A DNA stretch of 64,000 nt. Source: Soonwooa buanensis. GTDB taxonomy: Bacteria; Bacteroidota; Bacteroidia; Flavobacteriales; Weeksellaceae. The position numbers were made by a program, and so were the translations under genes. Positions 18,509-27,856 of the stretch are shown in pieces. The notes beneath the pieces are model-generated. The model was not told where the DNA came from. It searched no databases and saw only the letters and a list, made by a program, of their open reading frames with translations. Every line of letters begins with the position of its first letter. Within the stretch, counting starts at the first letter, position 1. Where the stretch lies: contig NZ_FUYZ01000001.1 in NCBI RefSeq assembly GCF_900167905.1, positions 62,001-126,000 of the forward strand, read 5' to 3'.

Positions 18509-18943
18509 TTACCAAAAAAGACCTCTCTTTTTTTCCTTTTTCATTTTTGAATAAGCGTGTACTTCTCCTCCAGCAACCTGAAACTCGATACGCTCTTTTA
18601 CGATTTGATAAACTTCGCCCCAACCTGGGAAACCTCCTAGATTACGATCGTCAATGAATAGATCGGCATCAATTTTACGACTTTGCGTTTCATTATCAAA
18701 AACTTCACCTTCAAAACTTGAATTAACAGCGTAAAATTCTAACCCATTTTTGCGACAAAACTCAACAGCATCGTTAAGTTCTTTACCATGACGGTATGTC
18801 CATAAAATTAGTCTGTAACCTTCTGACTGTAACTTCTTTAAGGTATCAAAAGCGAAAATTTTAGCCTTTCCAATTCCTGGGTAAGCATCATCTACAATTG
18901 TACCATCAAAATCAATAGCCAATTTTTTGTTGTTGATCATCAT
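18509..18943 (-). CDS. BT0820-type HAD-superfamily hydrolase
   Basis: A 144-residue compact HAD protein. Motif I is AIDFDGTIVDD (nucleophile Asp11, acid/base Asp13); LILWTYRHGKELNDAV is the region of motif II; FIDDRNLGG is motif IV with the metal-binding aspartates. Length and layout match the small BT0820-like phosphatase group of Bacteroidota. Substrate unknown. Either of two adjacent ATGs could start it. A TATATTTG -7 element stands 24 bp upstream on the minus strand. Confidence 0.88.
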   Translation of the reverse strand: MMINNKKLAIDFDGTIVDDAYPGIGKAKIFAFDTLKKLQSEGYRLILWTYRHGKELNDAVEFCRKNGLEFYAVNSSFEGEVFDNETQSRKIDADLFIDDRNLGGFPGWGEVYQIVKERIEFQVAGGEVHAYSKMKKEKKRGLFW

Positions 18944-18966
18944 TATTTTAAAGCTTAAAAAGTATG

Positions 18967-18974
18967 CAAATATA
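18967..18974 (-). promoter_or_regulatory. Bacteroidota -7 promoter element for the HAD-like gene
   Basis: Minus-strand TATATTTG, consensus TAnnTTTG, 24 bp before the start codon. Confidence 0.55.
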
Positions 18975-19010
18975 CGAAAAATAAAAGACTCGATAGTTTA
19001 ATCCAAAAAC

Positions 19011-19040
19011 AAAATCCAACACGTTATCATGCTGGATTTG
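19011..19040 (-). terminator. Terminator of the acyl-ACP desaturase gene
   Basis: AATCCAGCA/TGTTGGATT hairpin (one G-T pair) followed on the minus strand by TTTTG-rich sequence, about 30 bp after the stop. Confidence 0.7.
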
Positions 19041-19067
19041 TAATATTTAAACGTTATGAATTAAAAT

Positions 19068-20048
19068 CTAACTTTTAACCCATTTGAAGTTGTATTCTCT
19101 ATCTGGCGTCGCTAGACGATCTGTAATACGCTGTAATCTAGAAGGTAATTTCATTAGATAATCTCTAGCTTTTTCTGCAGACTCGTTAAGTCCACCGATG
19201 TTATCAATCTTCCAATCTACCAAAAGATCTTTTAAGATATCAATATAATCTTGCGCTGTATACACCATGCAACGTTGTGCAGCATCTGAGAAATGTTCCC
19301 AAAGTTCGCCCGCCTTTTGACCAGATTCTCTCATCAAATGCGCTGGCATAACGATTTTTTTACGCATCATATCTTCGAAAGCCAACATCATTTCGCTTGG
19401 ATCCAATTCGAAAATCTTTTCCACGAAATGCTTGTAAGCCTTAGCATGTCTCGCTTCATCCGCAGCAATAACACCACACATTTTAGCCAATTTGGTATTC
19501 CCCGTTTGTTTAGCTAAAGTCCCAACACGACGGTGCGAAATATTAGTCGCTGTCTCTTGGAAACTCGTATATACGAAGTTTTTATAAGGATCCATACTTG
19601 TTTGCAAATCAAAACCATCATTAATTAAATAATGGGTTGTAATTTCCATTTCGCGCATGTTAACACGTCCGCATAGATAAAGATATTTACCCAACAAATC
19701 GCCATGACGGTTTTCTTCAGCTGTCCAAGCTCTCACCCATTCTGCCCAACCAACTCGTTCTTCTTGGTTGATGCCATCGATCCCCATGATCCACGATTCG
19801 TAGCTAGGAAGTGCTTCTTCTGTAATACAATCGCCAATTAAAGTTACAAAAAGATCATAAGGCATCTCGTGCGCAAATGTCTGTAACTCATCCAATTGAT
19901 CTTTAAAATCGGCACTAGATGTATCTGGCAAAAAGTCCGAGGGTTGCCATATCTTTTCAATAGGTGTGAGAAACTTCGATATGAAACTTGACATTTCAGT
20001 TTCTAAATTTTTCATCACCTCCTTCCTTACCAGTTTGTTATACATCAA
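19068..20048 (-). CDS. Acyl-ACP desaturase (fatty acid desaturase type 2)
   Basis: A soluble di-iron enzyme that introduces a double bond into acyl chains carried on ACP. The 326 residues carry the two iron motifs TAEENRHGDLLGKYL and IAADEARHAKAYKHF, each EExxH-like, in the four-helix bundle. It is the plant-stearoyl-ACP-desaturase type. I chose the upstream ATG (20048 or the adjacent 20045) because MYNKLVRKEVMKNLE aligns with the usual N-terminus. A strong Shine-Dalgarno-like AAGGAGGT lies inside this frame just before codon 12. A TAACTTTG -7 element is about 20 bp upstream. Confidence 0.93.
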   Translation of the reverse strand: MMYNKLVRKEVMKNLETEMSSFISKFLTPIEKIWQPSDFLPDTSSADFKDQLDELQTFAHEMPYDLFVTLIGDCITEEALPSYESWIMGIDGINQEERVGWAEWVRAWTAEENRHGDLLGKYLYLCGRVNMREMEITTHYLINDGFDLQTSMDPYKNFVYTSFQETATNISHRRVGTLAKQTGNTKLAKMCGVIAADEARHAKAYKHFVEKIFELDPSEMMLAFEDMMRKKIVMPAHLMRESGQKAGELWEHFSDAAQRCMVYTAQDYIDILKDLLVDWKIDNIGGLNESAEKARDYLMKLPSRLQRITDRLATPDREYNFKWVKS

Positions 20049-20068
20049 TATTTAATTTTAAGTTTTTG

Positions 20069-20076
20069 CAAAGTTA
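20069..20076 (-). promoter_or_regulatory. Bacteroidota -7 promoter element for the desaturase gene
   Basis: Minus-strand TAACTTTG fits TAnnTTTG, about 20 bp before the start codon. Confidence 0.55.
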
Positions 20077-20124
20077 ATAATATTATGCGTAGGATAGCAT
20101 CTAATTTTGTATTTTATAACGAAA

Positions 20125-21657
20125 TTAAGTTAAAGATACTAAACTCTCACCAGTCATAATTTCTGGTTTAGCAACGTTCATCACACTTAATATTGTTGGT
20201 GCAACATCTCCCAATTTACCAGGCTTTAATGTCCAAGTATGATCTTTGTCCATTACAATAAACGGAACTAAGTTGGTTGTATGTTGCGTATTAGGCGATC
20301 CGTCTTCGTTTTTCATAATATCAGAATTACCATGATCCGCCAAAATAAATACAGCATAGCCATGTTCGTAAGCCATTGTAGCAACTTTTTCGATGCAAGA
20401 ATCCACAACTTCCGCAGCTTTAACTGCTGCATCAAAAACACCTGTGTGCCCCACCATATCTGTGTTAGCAAAATTTAAACATACAAAATCTGCAGTCTCA
20501 AGCTCCAGCTCTGGAAGTATCGCATTAGTAATATCATAAGCCGACATTTCTGGTTTTAAATCATAAGTTGCCACATCTTTTGGACTTGGACAAAGCAAAC
20601 GTTTTTCACCATTAAATTCCGCTTCGCGACCACCAGAAAAGAAGAATGTAACGTGTGGATATTTCTCTGTTTCTGCAATTCTAATTTGGGATTTTCCGTT
20701 TCTTTCTAAAACTTCGCCCATTGTATTTTCTAGAACATTTTCGTCAAAAACAACCTCAACATTTTGGAAAGTTTTATCATAATTGGTCAACGTGATATAT
20801 TTAAGATTCAACTTATGCATATCGTAATCTGGGAAATCTTGTTGAGAAAGAACCTCTGTAATTTCGCGACCTCTATCTGTCCTGAAATTAAAACAAATCA
20901 CAACATCTTCTTCCTCTATAATAGCGATTGGCAGACCATTTTGGATACAAACAATCGGTTTGATAAACTCATCCGAAACATCATTTTGATATGATTTTTC
21001 AATAGCTTCCAAAGGATTTTTGGTTTCTTGTCCCTTTCCTTTCACCAATAGATCGTAAGCTAATTTGACACGTTCCCAACGCTTGTCACGATCCATCGCG
21101 TAATAACGACCAATAATGGAAGCCAAACGTCCTGTCGACTGCTTCATATGATCCAAAAGTTCTTCAATAAAGCCTAATCCAGAGTGTGGATCGCAATCGC
21201 GTCCATCGGTAAAAGCATGTACAAATACATTTTTTTCTAAACCAAAATCGTGCGCAGCAGTTAACAAAGCTTTAAGGTGATTGATATGCGAATGCACGCC
21301 TCCGTTAGAAACTAGACCAATAAAATGAACTTTTTTATGGTTTAATTTTGCATATTCGAAGGCATCTTGAATTTCTTTTTGACTTCCCAAAGTGCCATTT
21401 TCGGCTGCCATATTTAGTTTAACAAGGTTTTGATACACCACACGTCCCGCACCAAGATTCATATGTCCGACTTCTGAATTCCCCATCTGTCCCGCAGGCA
21501 AACCAACAGCTAAACCACTAGCTTCCAATGTTGTATTAGGAAAATTTTTGAGACAACTATCTATAAAAGGTGTATTGGCTTTTGCAAGTGCAGAAACTTC
21601 TGGATTAGTACCCAAACCCCAACCATCTAAGATGGCTAGTATCGCTTTTTTTGACAT
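20125..21657 (-). CDS. gpmI: 2,3-bisphosphoglycerate-independent phosphoglycerate mutase
   Basis: Interconverts 3- and 2-phosphoglycerate in glycolysis and gluconeogenesis, in the cytoplasm. The 510 residues begin KKAILAILDGWGLG (metal ligand Asp11). The phosphoserine is Ser61 in AGQMGNSEVGHMNLGAGR. Further conserved blocks are HAFTDGRDCDPHSG, RYYAMDRDKRWER and the C-terminal FILADHGNSDIM metal-binding segment. Length fits the family exactly. It is a stand-alone gene, divergent from the SUI1-like gene. Confidence 0.98.
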   Translation of the reverse strand: MSKKAILAILDGWGLGTNPEVSALAKANTPFIDSCLKNFPNTTLEASGLAVGLPAGQMGNSEVGHMNLGAGRVVYQNLVKLNMAAENGTLGSQKEIQDAFEYAKLNHKKVHFIGLVSNGGVHSHINHLKALLTAAHDFGLEKNVFVHAFTDGRDCDPHSGLGFIEELLDHMKQSTGRLASIIGRYYAMDRDKRWERVKLAYDLLVKGKGQETKNPLEAIEKSYQNDVSDEFIKPIVCIQNGLPIAIIEEEDVVICFNFRTDRGREITEVLSQQDFPDYDMHKLNLKYITLTNYDKTFQNVEVVFDENVLENTMGEVLERNGKSQIRIAETEKYPHVTFFFSGGREAEFNGEKRLLCPSPKDVATYDLKPEMSAYDITNAILPELELETADFVCLNFANTDMVGHTGVFDAAVKAAEVVDSCIEKVATMAYEHGYAVFILADHGNSDIMKNEDGSPNTQHTTNLVPFIVMDKDHTWTLKPGKLGDVAPTILSVMNVAKPEIMTGESLVSLT

Positions 21658-21679
21658 GATTTTGGAAATTTTTCTTCTA

Positions 21680-21687
21680 CAAATTTA
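21680..21687 (-). promoter_or_regulatory. Bacteroidota -7 promoter element for gpmI
   Basis: Minus-strand TAAATTTG, 22 bp before the gpmI start codon. Confidence 0.5.
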
Positions 21688-21780
21688 AAAAATAAGGCTT
21701 AAGAATTCTAGTAAAATTAATGTTTTTAGTTTCGATATTTTATTTATCTTTAAATTCTTTTTCAAAACATAAAAAATACA

Positions 21781-22104
21781 ATGGACTTAAGAGACCAATT
21801 GAAAAACCTTTTCCCCGATCATGAAGAGCAAGATTTTGAAATGCCCGAGGAAAAGTTTCAACAAAAAGAAGCGCTCGTGTGCAAATTCGAAAAGAAAGGT
21901 CGCAACGGAAAACCCGTTACTTTAATAGAAGGTTTCGAAGGTAGCGAAGATGAGCTAAAAGCGATTTCTAAAAAGATAAAAACAACGCTAGGCATCGGTG
22001 GATCCGAGAAAGATGGCGTTATCGTCATCCAAGGTGACAACCGTGATAAGATTATGACTATTCTGAAAGATATGGGTTATAAAACCAAACGTGTCGGCGG
22101 ATAA
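21781..22104 (+). CDS. SUI1/eIF1-like translation factor (YciH family)
   Basis: A 107-residue bacterial SUI1-domain protein. The domain covers about residues 35-105: KGRNGKPVTLIEGF, the basic-aromatic stretch, then DRDKIMTILKDMGYKTKRVGG-type end (here DNRDKIMTILKDMGYKTKR). The N-terminal 30 residues are acidic. In bacteria these eIF1 homologues bind the small ribosomal subunit and are thought to check start-codon selection or subunit joining, but they are not essential. The gene is convergent with the LRR gene, and their stops abut. Confidence 0.9.
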   Translation: MDLRDQLKNLFPDHEEQDFEMPEEKFQQKEALVCKFEKKGRNGKPVTLIEGFEGSEDELKAISKKIKTTLGIGGSEKDGVIVIQGDNRDKIMTILKDMGYKTKRVGG

Positions 22105-23004
22105 TTAAAAATATATTTGTGTTTGAGGCATTGAAGATTTAAGATTTTCAATGCTTTTTTTATCAATTGGATTTCCTGTTAGGATTAAAGTTTTTAAATT
22201 TTTAAGCGAACTAATCTCTGCAGGAATCAGACTTAACTTATTGTTAGCCAAATTGATACTTTCAACATTTTCTAGTTGACGTATGTAAGATGGTAAGCTT
22301 TCGATATTGTTGTTACTAAGATTAAGAAATTCTAATTTTTTTAGCTTTAATAAGCTTTTAGGAAGGTTGATAATGGTGTTTTCTTGAAGTTCTACATATT
22401 TCAGTTTCTTAGGAAAGTTGACGTTTTCTAAATCATTAATCTGATTCATGGATAAATTCAAGTATTTCAACTCTTTTATTTTGTCAAGATTTTCAGGAAT
22501 AAAACTAATCTGGTTGCCTTGCAAATTGATTTCCTTCAGATTTTTAATCTCGATTAAAGCTTCTGGAAAAACCGACAAATTGTTAGCATCGAGATGTATA
22601 ACTTCCAAGTTTTGAAGTTTTGAAAGATTAGGATTAACTTCTGTTAAAGCATTTAGGTTCATAAAAAACTCCTTCAACTGTGTCAATTCTGCAATATTAT
22701 CGGGTATATATTTAATTCCATTTTTATTCAAATAAAGATACTCGAGTTTTTTAAGACTGAATATTTTTTCATCCATTTTCTCTAAATTATTTCCCATAAA
22801 ATTTAGAAAAAACACCTCTTGAAAATTAGTGATTTCAGGCGGAACATTAAAGAGTCCTTTTTCGCGAAAACTTAAACTAAATATTTTTTCTTTCGCCTTT
22901 TTTGCATCTTCAACAGATGTGTAAGTCGGAAATTTGATAGGATCTATCTGCGCATTAAAAGCATGAAAACTTAAAACAAAAAGGAAAAGTTGAATCTTTT
23001 TCAT
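22105..23004 (-). CDS. Secreted leucine-rich repeat protein
   Basis: A 299-residue protein with a Sec signal peptide (IQLFLFVLSFHAFNAQ) and about nine 23-residue leucine-rich repeats from residue 65 to 290, each of the L-x-x-L-x-L-x-x-N form (LKELKYLNLSMNQINDLENV, LEFLNLSNNNIESLPSYI). LRRs bind proteins; the partner is unknown. No lipobox, no T9SS tail. It ends exactly against the SUI1-like gene from the other side. A hairpin in front of its start is the terminator of the preceding PhoX gene, so it has separate transcription. Confidence 0.9.
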   Translation of the reverse strand: MKKIQLFLFVLSFHAFNAQIDPIKFPTYTSVEDAKKAKEKIFSLSFREKGLFNVPPEITNFQEVFFLNFMGNNLEKMDEKIFSLKKLEYLYLNKNGIKYIPDNIAELTQLKEFFMNLNALTEVNPNLSKLQNLEVIHLDANNLSVFPEALIEIKNLKEINLQGNQISFIPENLDKIKELKYLNLSMNQINDLENVNFPKKLKYVELQENTIINLPKSLLKLKKLEFLNLSNNNIESLPSYIRQLENVESINLANNKLSLIPAEISSLKNLKTLILTGNPIDKKSIENLKSSMPQTQIYF

Positions 23005-23043
23005 AAAAAATAAAAGCTCCTGATAACAAAGTATCAGGAGCTA
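23005..23043 (-). terminator. Terminator of the PhoX-like gene
   Basis: AGCTCCTGAT (23014-23023) pairs with ATCAGGAGCT (23032-23041), with a TTTTATTTTTT tail on the minus strand. Confidence 0.85.
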
Positions 23044-23057
23044 AATTGCATTAATAA

Positions 23058-24695
23058 TTATTTTTTCAAAAGTTTAACCGTTTTTTGGAAAGCTTCAGCT
23101 TCGATGTTAAGAATTAAAGATTTTGAAGCATCTAAAGCTTTTGTTAAATCTAATTCTACATTCTTCTGTACACCCGAAATTTGTTTTGTGTAAACAATTT
23201 TTCCGTCGATGCTATAAGCAGTTAAGTTGATATCTTTAAGACCTTTATCCGAGGTAATCTTCACCAAACCTGACGTAGGATTTGGAGAAACTGTAATGTT
23301 ATTATCAACATTTTGAGTTCCTAAACTTCCTGACGATCCCAAATTATCTTTAAGCGCAATAACGATTGTTGCAGATTTCCCTCTATAGTCAATTGTATTA
23401 CCAGTCGCATCAACATCTGTAGAAATTGATGAATCTGGATGCTGAATCGAGAAGAAGCCAAACTTGTGATCTGGTGTAAAAGTAAGTCCTGTAGGCTCCG
23501 ATCCTGAAGGCATCGACGCAAACAATCTTACTTTCGGGTTAGCTTGTGTATGATCTGGTGCAATTACCCAAATGTAATTTTTACCACCATCTTGTAATAC
23601 CCAAAGATTTCCTAACTCATCAAATGTTAAATTATCGTTACCATCTCCCCATTTTTCTGACATTGTCCCGTTTGCAGTTTCGAAAGAGTACATCGTGTTA
23701 AGACCTCCAACAAAAGTTTCTAGCTCAGAAGCTGTTGTACCATCATCTTTGAAACGATAGACTTTGTTAAGTCCTTTTGCTGTAAAATAGATTTTACCAT
23801 CCAATGGATTAATTTCTGCATCTTCGATCCCGTTGAATGCTGTACCACCTAGCGATTTTGCAAGATTCTGTGTATTATTTTGATCTGCTTTCGTTTTGTT
23901 AGGCACTTGGATCCATTGCGCAGTTGTAACCACCGGATCGCCATTGCTAAGACCTTGATCAGCTTTTAAAACAAATAAATCTCCAGAAGACAGGTCATTA
24001 GGTGTATCCATCACAAACTTATAGAATAGATTAGTTCCACCATCTTCACCGTAATAAGCTATTGTCCCAGCATTATTAATTACCACATTTTCGTGATTCA
24101 TAATACCCATTTGCCAAAGCTTACCTTGAGAACCATCTTGGTTTTTAGAAATAACTTGTGCTGTTGCAGGATCAATCTCTACTAACCAACCATAATCTTT
24201 GTAACCATCACCATTGGTATCATTAGATGTTACAGATTCTTCAGCCGTTACTATTGTTCCCCATGGTGTAACACCACCAGAACAGTTTCGGATTGTTTGT
24301 ACTAGACTTGGAGTAGAAAAATTAACACCTCTAGATTTTGTAAGCTCCCACAACTTCTTTGTCGCATTGTAGTTAATCTCAGCCATTGTAACTCCTCCTG
24401 GATTAGTCTCATGGTTAACTGAAAGATAACCATCAACGCTACTTCCATTTTTTGCAACATAACCTGTAAAGTCGTTTTGACCACCAACTTTACCACCACC
24501 TTCGGTATAGTTATCACCTTCTTTAAGGATGAGCTGATACTTGTGTTCTGCTGGGATAATAAGTTTTCCAGTTTGTGAAGTTGGCGCGATGGACTTAAAG
24601 CAACTAATGTGCGTTCCTGTGCAAGAAGACTGGGCATTCGCCAATTGAGACATCATCAATGCTAAAGCAGCAACTGATAGTAATTTTGTTTTCAT
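23058..24695 (-). CDS. PhoX-like (DUF839) phosphatase-family protein with T9SS type A sorting domain
   Basis: A 545-residue secreted protein with signal SVAALALMMSQLANAQ. Residues 40-430 match the PhoX/DUF839 propeller: DGYLSVNHETNPGG, GGVTPWGTIVTAEES, MNHENVVINNAGTIAYYGED and EDAEINPLDGKIYFTA. PhoX enzymes are Ca/Fe-dependent alkaline phosphatases, and the conserved glutamates and asparagines of that pattern are visible, though activity here is unproven. The last ~80 residues (VSPNPTSGLVKITSDKG to VKLLKK) are a T9SS type A sorting domain. A hairpin terminator follows. It may be induced by phosphate starvation, but no Pho box is evident. Confidence 0.9.
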   Translation of the reverse strand: MKTKLLSVAALALMMSQLANAQSSCTGTHISCFKSIAPTSQTGKLIIPAEHKYQLILKEGDNYTEGGGKVGGQNDFTGYVAKNGSSVDGYLSVNHETNPGGVTMAEINYNATKKLWELTKSRGVNFSTPSLVQTIRNCSGGVTPWGTIVTAEESVTSNDTNGDGYKDYGWLVEIDPATAQVISKNQDGSQGKLWQMGIMNHENVVINNAGTIAYYGEDGGTNLFYKFVMDTPNDLSSGDLFVLKADQGLSNGDPVVTTAQWIQVPNKTKADQNNTQNLAKSLGGTAFNGIEDAEINPLDGKIYFTAKGLNKVYRFKDDGTTASELETFVGGLNTMYSFETANGTMSEKWGDGNDNLTFDELGNLWVLQDGGKNYIWVIAPDHTQANPKVRLFASMPSGSEPTGLTFTPDHKFGFFSIQHPDSSISTDVDATGNTIDYRGKSATIVIALKDNLGSSGSLGTQNVDNNITVSPNPTSGLVKITSDKGLKDINLTAYSIDGKIVYTKQISGVQKNVELDLTKALDASKSLILNIEAEAFQKTVKLLKK

Positions 24696-24823
24696 TTTTA
24701 ACTTTTATTTTATTTCGAAACAAAATTATTTCTTCTGCTAAAGCTTTCTGTTACGAGGATTTTAAGAATCTGAAACTAAATTTTACTAAATCTAAAACTC
24801 AATGTTAACGTATGAATTTAACA

Positions 24824-26653
24824 TTAATTCTTGTTTTTACTAATATCCGTAAGACTTTTCAGGAAAATGACAAGTTGCTTTTTTTCAGCATCATTTAGGT
24901 TTAATTTATCAGAAGGAAGCGTTTGATTATTAACCTTAAGACCAAGTCCTTCGCCTCCACCTTCGTTATAAAAATCGACAACTTCTTCCAAAGTATTGAA
25001 AGCACCATTATGAAAATAAGGTTTTGTCAATTCGATATTACGAACTGTAGTTGTCTTAAAAGAGTTTTCGTAGATCCAAGAACTTTCTTTTTTAACAATA
25101 CTATTTGCTCTTCCCTTGTCTGTATCCAGTTCTAATGGTTTTTTATTAATAGGAGCTTTTGTAACACCTAAAATTTCGGATTCATTTTCATTAAAAAATG
25201 GTGGAACTAATCCTGAAAAATGTGGCACAAAATGGCAAGTCGCACAATTGGCTTTCCCCATAAAAAGATTAAAGCCTTTTTTAGCATCATCAGAAATGTC
25301 TTTTTCATTCCTCATAAAACGGTCAAAATCGCTATCGAAAGAGTAAAGTGATGCCACATAAGAACTCAAAGCTTTAGAAAAATTCATCTTATCAACTTTC
25401 CCATTTTTAAAAGCCTTTCTAAAAGCTTGTTTGTATTTAGAATCGGATTTCAGTTTCTTCAAAATACTTTCGTAGCTTGTATTAAATTCTTGTTCGTTAT
25501 AAATAACATGCTCTACTTGTTGCTCCAAATAAAAAGCTCGCATGTCATAGAAAAATCGTTTTGCAAAAACAGCATTATAAAGTGACGGCGAATTCCTCAA
25601 AACCGTTTTGCCTTCTACATTACTTGGCGACTTGGCTTTAAGATCTGTGAATGCATTCTCGGGAAGATGACAAGTAGCGCAACTCATTCTTCCGTTGTCG
25701 CTAAGATTTTGATCATAGAAAATAGCTTTCCCAAGACTTCGCAAATCCTTATTATCTTCAGATTCTTTTAATAATGTAAAAAAATACGGGTTAAGAAAAT
25801 CGCTACTAAAAAAGTTTTTGTTACCAACATTCCAACCAGAAAATTCTTTTAGATCGTCAGGATTTCCATCCCAACCTTCCAATTCTTCATACAAAGGCTG
25901 AACTATTTTTTTATAAAATTCGATTCGGTCAAAGCTTTCAAAATCGGTATTTTTAGAAAGATAAACATCAGCCAAATCAAAAAATTCATTGGCTTTTTTA
26001 ACATCAAAATTTTTGAAATAAGCATCATCATTCACGTATTTTTTCATTCCTAAAAAAGCATGACGCGCTTCTTCTGCTATATTCAAAGAGCCTGGCGTAT
26101 CAAATCCTGTAACACCAAGACTGTAGATTCTTATCAGTTCTATCCTCAAAGGTAAGGTTTTGTTAGCGCCTTTGCTGATGCCATTAGTAGTGGCACTTAG
26201 ATAAAAATTATTGTACTTATTAAACAACAAACCTGTTATTTCTTTGATTTGCTCTTTATTGTCTCTAATTTCATCTGAAAAAATAAGCTCATCCAAAACC
26301 TGCAATCCTTCTGGTGGCAATGTATAAGACGTTGTACCAGCGCCTTCTAGACGATACAATGGCGCACTATTAATATTGGTTTTTACAAATTCGGGATAAT
26401 GGTATGCGATATAGAATTCAATTTCTTTAAAACTATTTCTTGTGTTTTTTAAAGATTGTTGAAGTGCTTCAGTAGAGATTTTATCTTCACCAAATAACTG
26501 AACATCTGTTTTTAATTTCTCTAAAGCTTTTTTAAAATTGGAAAGTCCAATATTAATTGAGTTATTTTCTGCTTTTTTGCCATTATAACTCTTATCAAAC
26601 GACATTGCAGAAAATCCAATAACAATCACCAAAACATAGATAAAATACTTCAT
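24824..26653 (-). CDS. Di-haem cytochrome c peroxidase family protein with imelysin-like N-terminal extension
   Basis: A 609-residue exported protein. Residues 30-280 form an all-helical extension of the kind seen before peroxidase domains in Bacteroidota, resembling imelysin (FKEIEFYIAYHYPEF). The C-terminal part is a MauG/CcpA-like domain with two c-type haem sites: C325-A-T-C328-H329 and C470-A-T-C473-H474. The signal anchor is IYVLVIVIGFSAMSF. Bacterial cytochrome c peroxidases reduce hydrogen peroxide in the periplasm using electrons from small cytochromes. The extension could add metal or partner binding; this is inference. Not operonic with the neighbouring PhoX gene (128 bp gap). Confidence 0.9.
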   Translation of the reverse strand: MKYFIYVLVIVIGFSAMSFDKSYNGKKAENNSINIGLSNFKKALEKLKTDVQLFGEDKISTEALQQSLKNTRNSFKEIEFYIAYHYPEFVKTNINSAPLYRLEGAGTTSYTLPPEGLQVLDELIFSDEIRDNKEQIKEITGLLFNKYNNFYLSATTNGISKGANKTLPLRIELIRIYSLGVTGFDTPGSLNIAEEARHAFLGMKKYVNDDAYFKNFDVKKANEFFDLADVYLSKNTDFESFDRIEFYKKIVQPLYEELEGWDGNPDDLKEFSGWNVGNKNFFSSDFLNPYFFTLLKESEDNKDLRSLGKAIFYDQNLSDNGRMSCATCHLPENAFTDLKAKSPSNVEGKTVLRNSPSLYNAVFAKRFFYDMRAFYLEQQVEHVIYNEQEFNTSYESILKKLKSDSKYKQAFRKAFKNGKVDKMNFSKALSSYVASLYSFDSDFDRFMRNEKDISDDAKKGFNLFMGKANCATCHFVPHFSGLVPPFFNENESEILGVTKAPINKKPLELDTDKGRANSIVKKESSWIYENSFKTTTVRNIELTKPYFHNGAFNTLEEVVDFYNEGGGEGLGLKVNNQTLPSDKLNLNDAEKKQLVIFLKSLTDISKNKN

Positions 26654-26920
26654 GAAAAATTTTTCCTACAAAACTATTGTTACCATATTATCTAGAGCTT
26701 AATCTTATGTTATGATATGTTTACGTTTTTTTGATTAAATCAAGAAATTCTAAATATGACAAACGCAAGATTAATATATTAGTGAATATGTGAGAATATT
26801 TACTAAATTAGCACCTCTAAAAATTTTTAGACTTAAAAATTACCGAACGAATGCTGACTTCAATCCGTTCCAAAAGCTTCTAAAACAGAGGTTTTTCATT
26901 AATTAAAAAAACAATAAAAT

Positions 26921-27775
26921 ATGCTTAATAAACTTGCAGCTTCGGAGCTGGTTCTTAACGACGACGGAAGTGTTTATCACCTTAACCTTTTACCAGAAGA
27001 TATTGCTGACAAAATCTTGTTAGTTGGCGATCCTGACCGTGTACCACGTGTTTCAAAATATTTTGACACCGTAGAAATAAAGAAAAACAAACGCGAATTC
27101 TATACGCATACTGGGACACTTCGTGGCGAAAGAATTACTGTGATGTCAACAGGTATCGGTACCGAAAATATCGATATCGTAATGAACGAATTGGATGCGT
27201 TGGTGAACATCGATCTTAAGAATAAAGAGTTCAAAACAGAACATAAGTCTTTGGATCTTTTCCGTATGGGGACTTGTGGCAGCGTTAATCCTGACATCCA
27301 AGTTGACAATCTTTTGGTGAGCGAAAATGTTGTTGGTCTTGACGGACTAATGCATTTCTATAGCGATTATAAATTTGAAAACGAATTCAGTAAGTCATTT
27401 TTAGACAACTTCCCTTACGCTAACATTAAGCCAATGTTGTACTTTTCGGATTGTGCGCCAGAATTGCTAGATCTTTACAAGGATGCAAAATACCACGGTA
27501 ATACGGCGACCTTCCCTGGATTCTATGCGCCGCAAGGACGTCAATTGAGACTAAAAGCTTTGGATGATCAATTCTTAGAAAAACTAAATGATTTAGGGAT
27601 TTCAAACTTCGAAATGGAAACTTCGGCAATCTATGGACTTTCAAAATTATTAGGACACAAAGCTATTACTGTTAACTGCGTTATCGCGAACAGAAGACGT
27701 GGCGAATTTGCTGCAGATCACCATGCTTCAGAAAAAATGATGATCGAATGGGTGCTAGAACGTGTTATTAAATAA
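26921..27775 (+). CDS. Nucleoside phosphorylase (uridine phosphorylase-like)
   Basis: A 284-residue PNP/UDP-type phosphorylase that splits nucleosides with phosphate for salvage. The phosphate-binding loop is LLVGDPDRVPRVSKYF, then STGIGTENIDIVMNEL, RMGTCGSVNP and the nucleoside pocket FEMETSAIYGLSKLLG with the metal/ribose-binding Glu-Met-Glu. Close to uridine phosphorylase in general form, but slightly longer; base preference is not decidable from sequence. Preceded by a 267-bp AT-rich gap in which I see nothing definite, and closed by a strong terminator. Confidence 0.9.
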   Translation: MLNKLAASELVLNDDGSVYHLNLLPEDIADKILLVGDPDRVPRVSKYFDTVEIKKNKREFYTHTGTLRGERITVMSTGIGTENIDIVMNELDALVNIDLKNKEFKTEHKSLDLFRMGTCGSVNPDIQVDNLLVSENVVGLDGLMHFYSDYKFENEFSKSFLDNFPYANIKPMLYFSDCAPELLDLYKDAKYHGNTATFPGFYAPQGRQLRLKALDDQFLEKLNDLGISNFEMETSAIYGLSKLLGHKAITVNCVIANRRRGEFAADHHASEKMMIEWVLERVIK

Positions 27776-27802
27776 GTTCGAAACTCTCATTTAATCCAAA
27801 TA

Positions 27803-27840
27803 AAAAAGCCTAGATTTATGTCTAGGCTTTCTTTTTTTTC
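27803..27840. terminator. Bidirectional terminator between phosphorylase and tag
   Basis: AAAGCCTAGA-TTTATG-TCTAGGCTTT with A and T runs on both sides, between convergent genes. Confidence 0.88.
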
Positions 27841-27856
27841 GGTTTTAAAATAAAAA

